Shown in pieces: positions 63,493 to 64,000 of a stretch of DNA of 64,000 bases. The translations under genes and the position numbers were made by a program. The notes under the pieces are model-generated. The model ran no database searches, was not told where the DNA came from, and saw only the letters and a program-made list of their open reading frames with translations. The stretch spans positions 62,001-126,000 of the forward strand of contig CAJFCV020000006.1 in the NCBI GenBank assembly GCA_904066235.2, read 5' to 3'. Numbering within the stretch: the first letter of the stretch is position 1; each line of letters opens with the position of its first letter. This DNA comes from Bursaphelenchus xylophilus (taxonomy: Eukaryota; Nematoda; Chromadorea; Rhabditida; Aphelenchoididae).

Positions 63493-64000
63493 ACGACATT
63501 AGAAACACACTACAAAAAGAATTCAGTGAATATAAGCGTACTGTAAATTCTTACGACGATTTTAGTTTTTTTTCGCCTGTCCGGCGCCTATCTGCCGGTA
63601 AAGACCGAAATCGCCAGACCGAGCTTGGAAATTAAAAAACAGTGGGTAGGAAATTGGATAACACGACATTAGAAACATACTACAAAAAGAATTCAGTGAA
63701 TATAAGCGTACTGTAAATTCTTACGATGATTTTAGTTTTTTTTCGCCTGTCCGGCGCCTATCTGCCGGTAAAGACCGAAATCGCCAGACCGAGCTTGGAA
63801 ATTAAAAAACAGTGGGTAGGAAATTGGATAACACGACATTAGAAACATACTACAAAAAGAATTCAGTGAATATAAGCGTACTGTAAATTCTTACGATGAT
63901 TTTAGTTTTTTTTCGCCTGTCCGGCGCCTATCTGCCGGTAAAGACCGAAATCGCCAGACCGAGCTTGGAAATTAAAAAACAGTGGGTAGGAAATTGGATA

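Larger units (their letters stand above)
52307..64000 (+). repeat. 169-171 bp tandem satellite array, right part
   Basis: The same satellite in the same orientation, about 69 monomers, running off the window end. The first 1.7 kb resembles the array left of the gap. From about 54 kb the copies carry more private changes: agcatgg for agcttgg, agacggag, ttttcttt within the T-run, cattataaac, acagaaag, aaatccttacg, aaatttaaaaaca and caattcag for gaattcag. The ggcacc class is last seen at 53750-53755. This could be the approach to an array edge or a separate sub-array; the window does not show the end. Confidence 0.98.
54003..64000 (+). repeat. Diverged right-hand sub-array
   Basis: About 59 monomers with a distinct variant spectrum. 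The ggcacc class is absent and GGCC (eta-like) copies are dense, near 54109, 57673, 57843, 58690, 60047, 60557, 61740, 63093 and 63263. New private variants appear, including agcatgg (from 57.69 kb), agacggag, acagaaag, cattataaac, cagaggg, gatagcac and aaatccttacg. Several are present in two or more copies at constant offsets, showing short-range block duplication. Orientation and period are unchanged. Confidence 0.88.

Noticed and set aside
1..64000. CRISPR array
   Set aside because: Repeats are contiguous 169-171 bp units with no unique spacers and no cas genes; the whole unit repeats, not a short repeat with variable spacers.
1..64000. Human-type alpha satellite
   Set aside because: Monomer length is similar (about 171 bp) but this unit has a CpG-rich GC island, T-runs and dyads that do not match alpha satellite as I know it, and no CENP-B box.
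1..64000. Telomeric repeats or a transposon within the array
   Set aside because: No short telomere-like repeat, terminal inverted repeat, target-site duplication or reverse transcriptase or transposase sequence was seen; every resolved base fits the monomer.

Overview
The window is a single uninterrupted tandem satellite array. About 377 head-to-tail copies of a 169-171 bp monomer run from the first base to the last, all in one orientation, broken only by a run of 104 N at 52203-52306. I find no protein-coding gene, RNA gene, transposon, inversion or other unique sequence. The scale, homogeneity and nucleosome-sized period point to a eukaryotic centromeric, pericentromeric or heterochromatic block. 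I do not recognise the monomer, so I cannot name the species. CpG is not depleted (about 10 per monomer against about 6.4 expected by hand count), which fits a genome or locus with little CpG methylation and argues mildly against a typical vertebrate.

The monomer has two halves. An AT-rich half carries an EcoRI site inside an imperfect 11-bp inverted repeat around a 12-nt spacer. A GC-rich island carries a second inverted repeat (CCGGC, 8-nt spacer, GCCGG). A run of usually 7 or 8 T separates them and sets monomer length: 7 T gives 169 bp, 8 T gives 170, 9 T gives 171.

A few linked sites define monomer classes. They are the base in cac[T/G]acatt at the start, acga[C/T]gat, ggc[G/A]cc, aaag[A/G]cc, atc[G/A]cc, aga[C/G]cgag, and c[A/G]gtggg with catact/cataat in the next copy. 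I call the classes A1 (T start, ggcacc, agagcg), B1 (G start, acgatgat, agaccg), A2 (T start, ggcgcc, agagcg), B2 (G start, ggcgcc, agaccg), eta (ggcc, atcacc, usually cggtggg) and theta (the copy after eta, with cataat). A and B tend to alternate as an approximately 339 bp dimer. The cycle A1-B1-A2-B2 (about 678 bp) recurs as a higher-order repeat, interrupted by recombinant copies and by longer units of 6, 7, 8 and 9 monomers.

Layout: 1-3562 is rich in eta/theta with 7-mer and 4-mer repeats. 3563-6279 is a tandem 8-mer duplication. 6280-28100 is a mixed mosaic of 4-mer cycles. About 28.1-38.2 kb lacks the acgatgat class. 38.2-53.9 kb is mosaic again and contains the gap. From about 54 kb to the end the array changes: the ggcacc class is absent, eta-like copies are frequent, and many private point changes appear, some copied in blocks of 1, 3, 4, 6 or 9 monomers. 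The array continues past both window ends.
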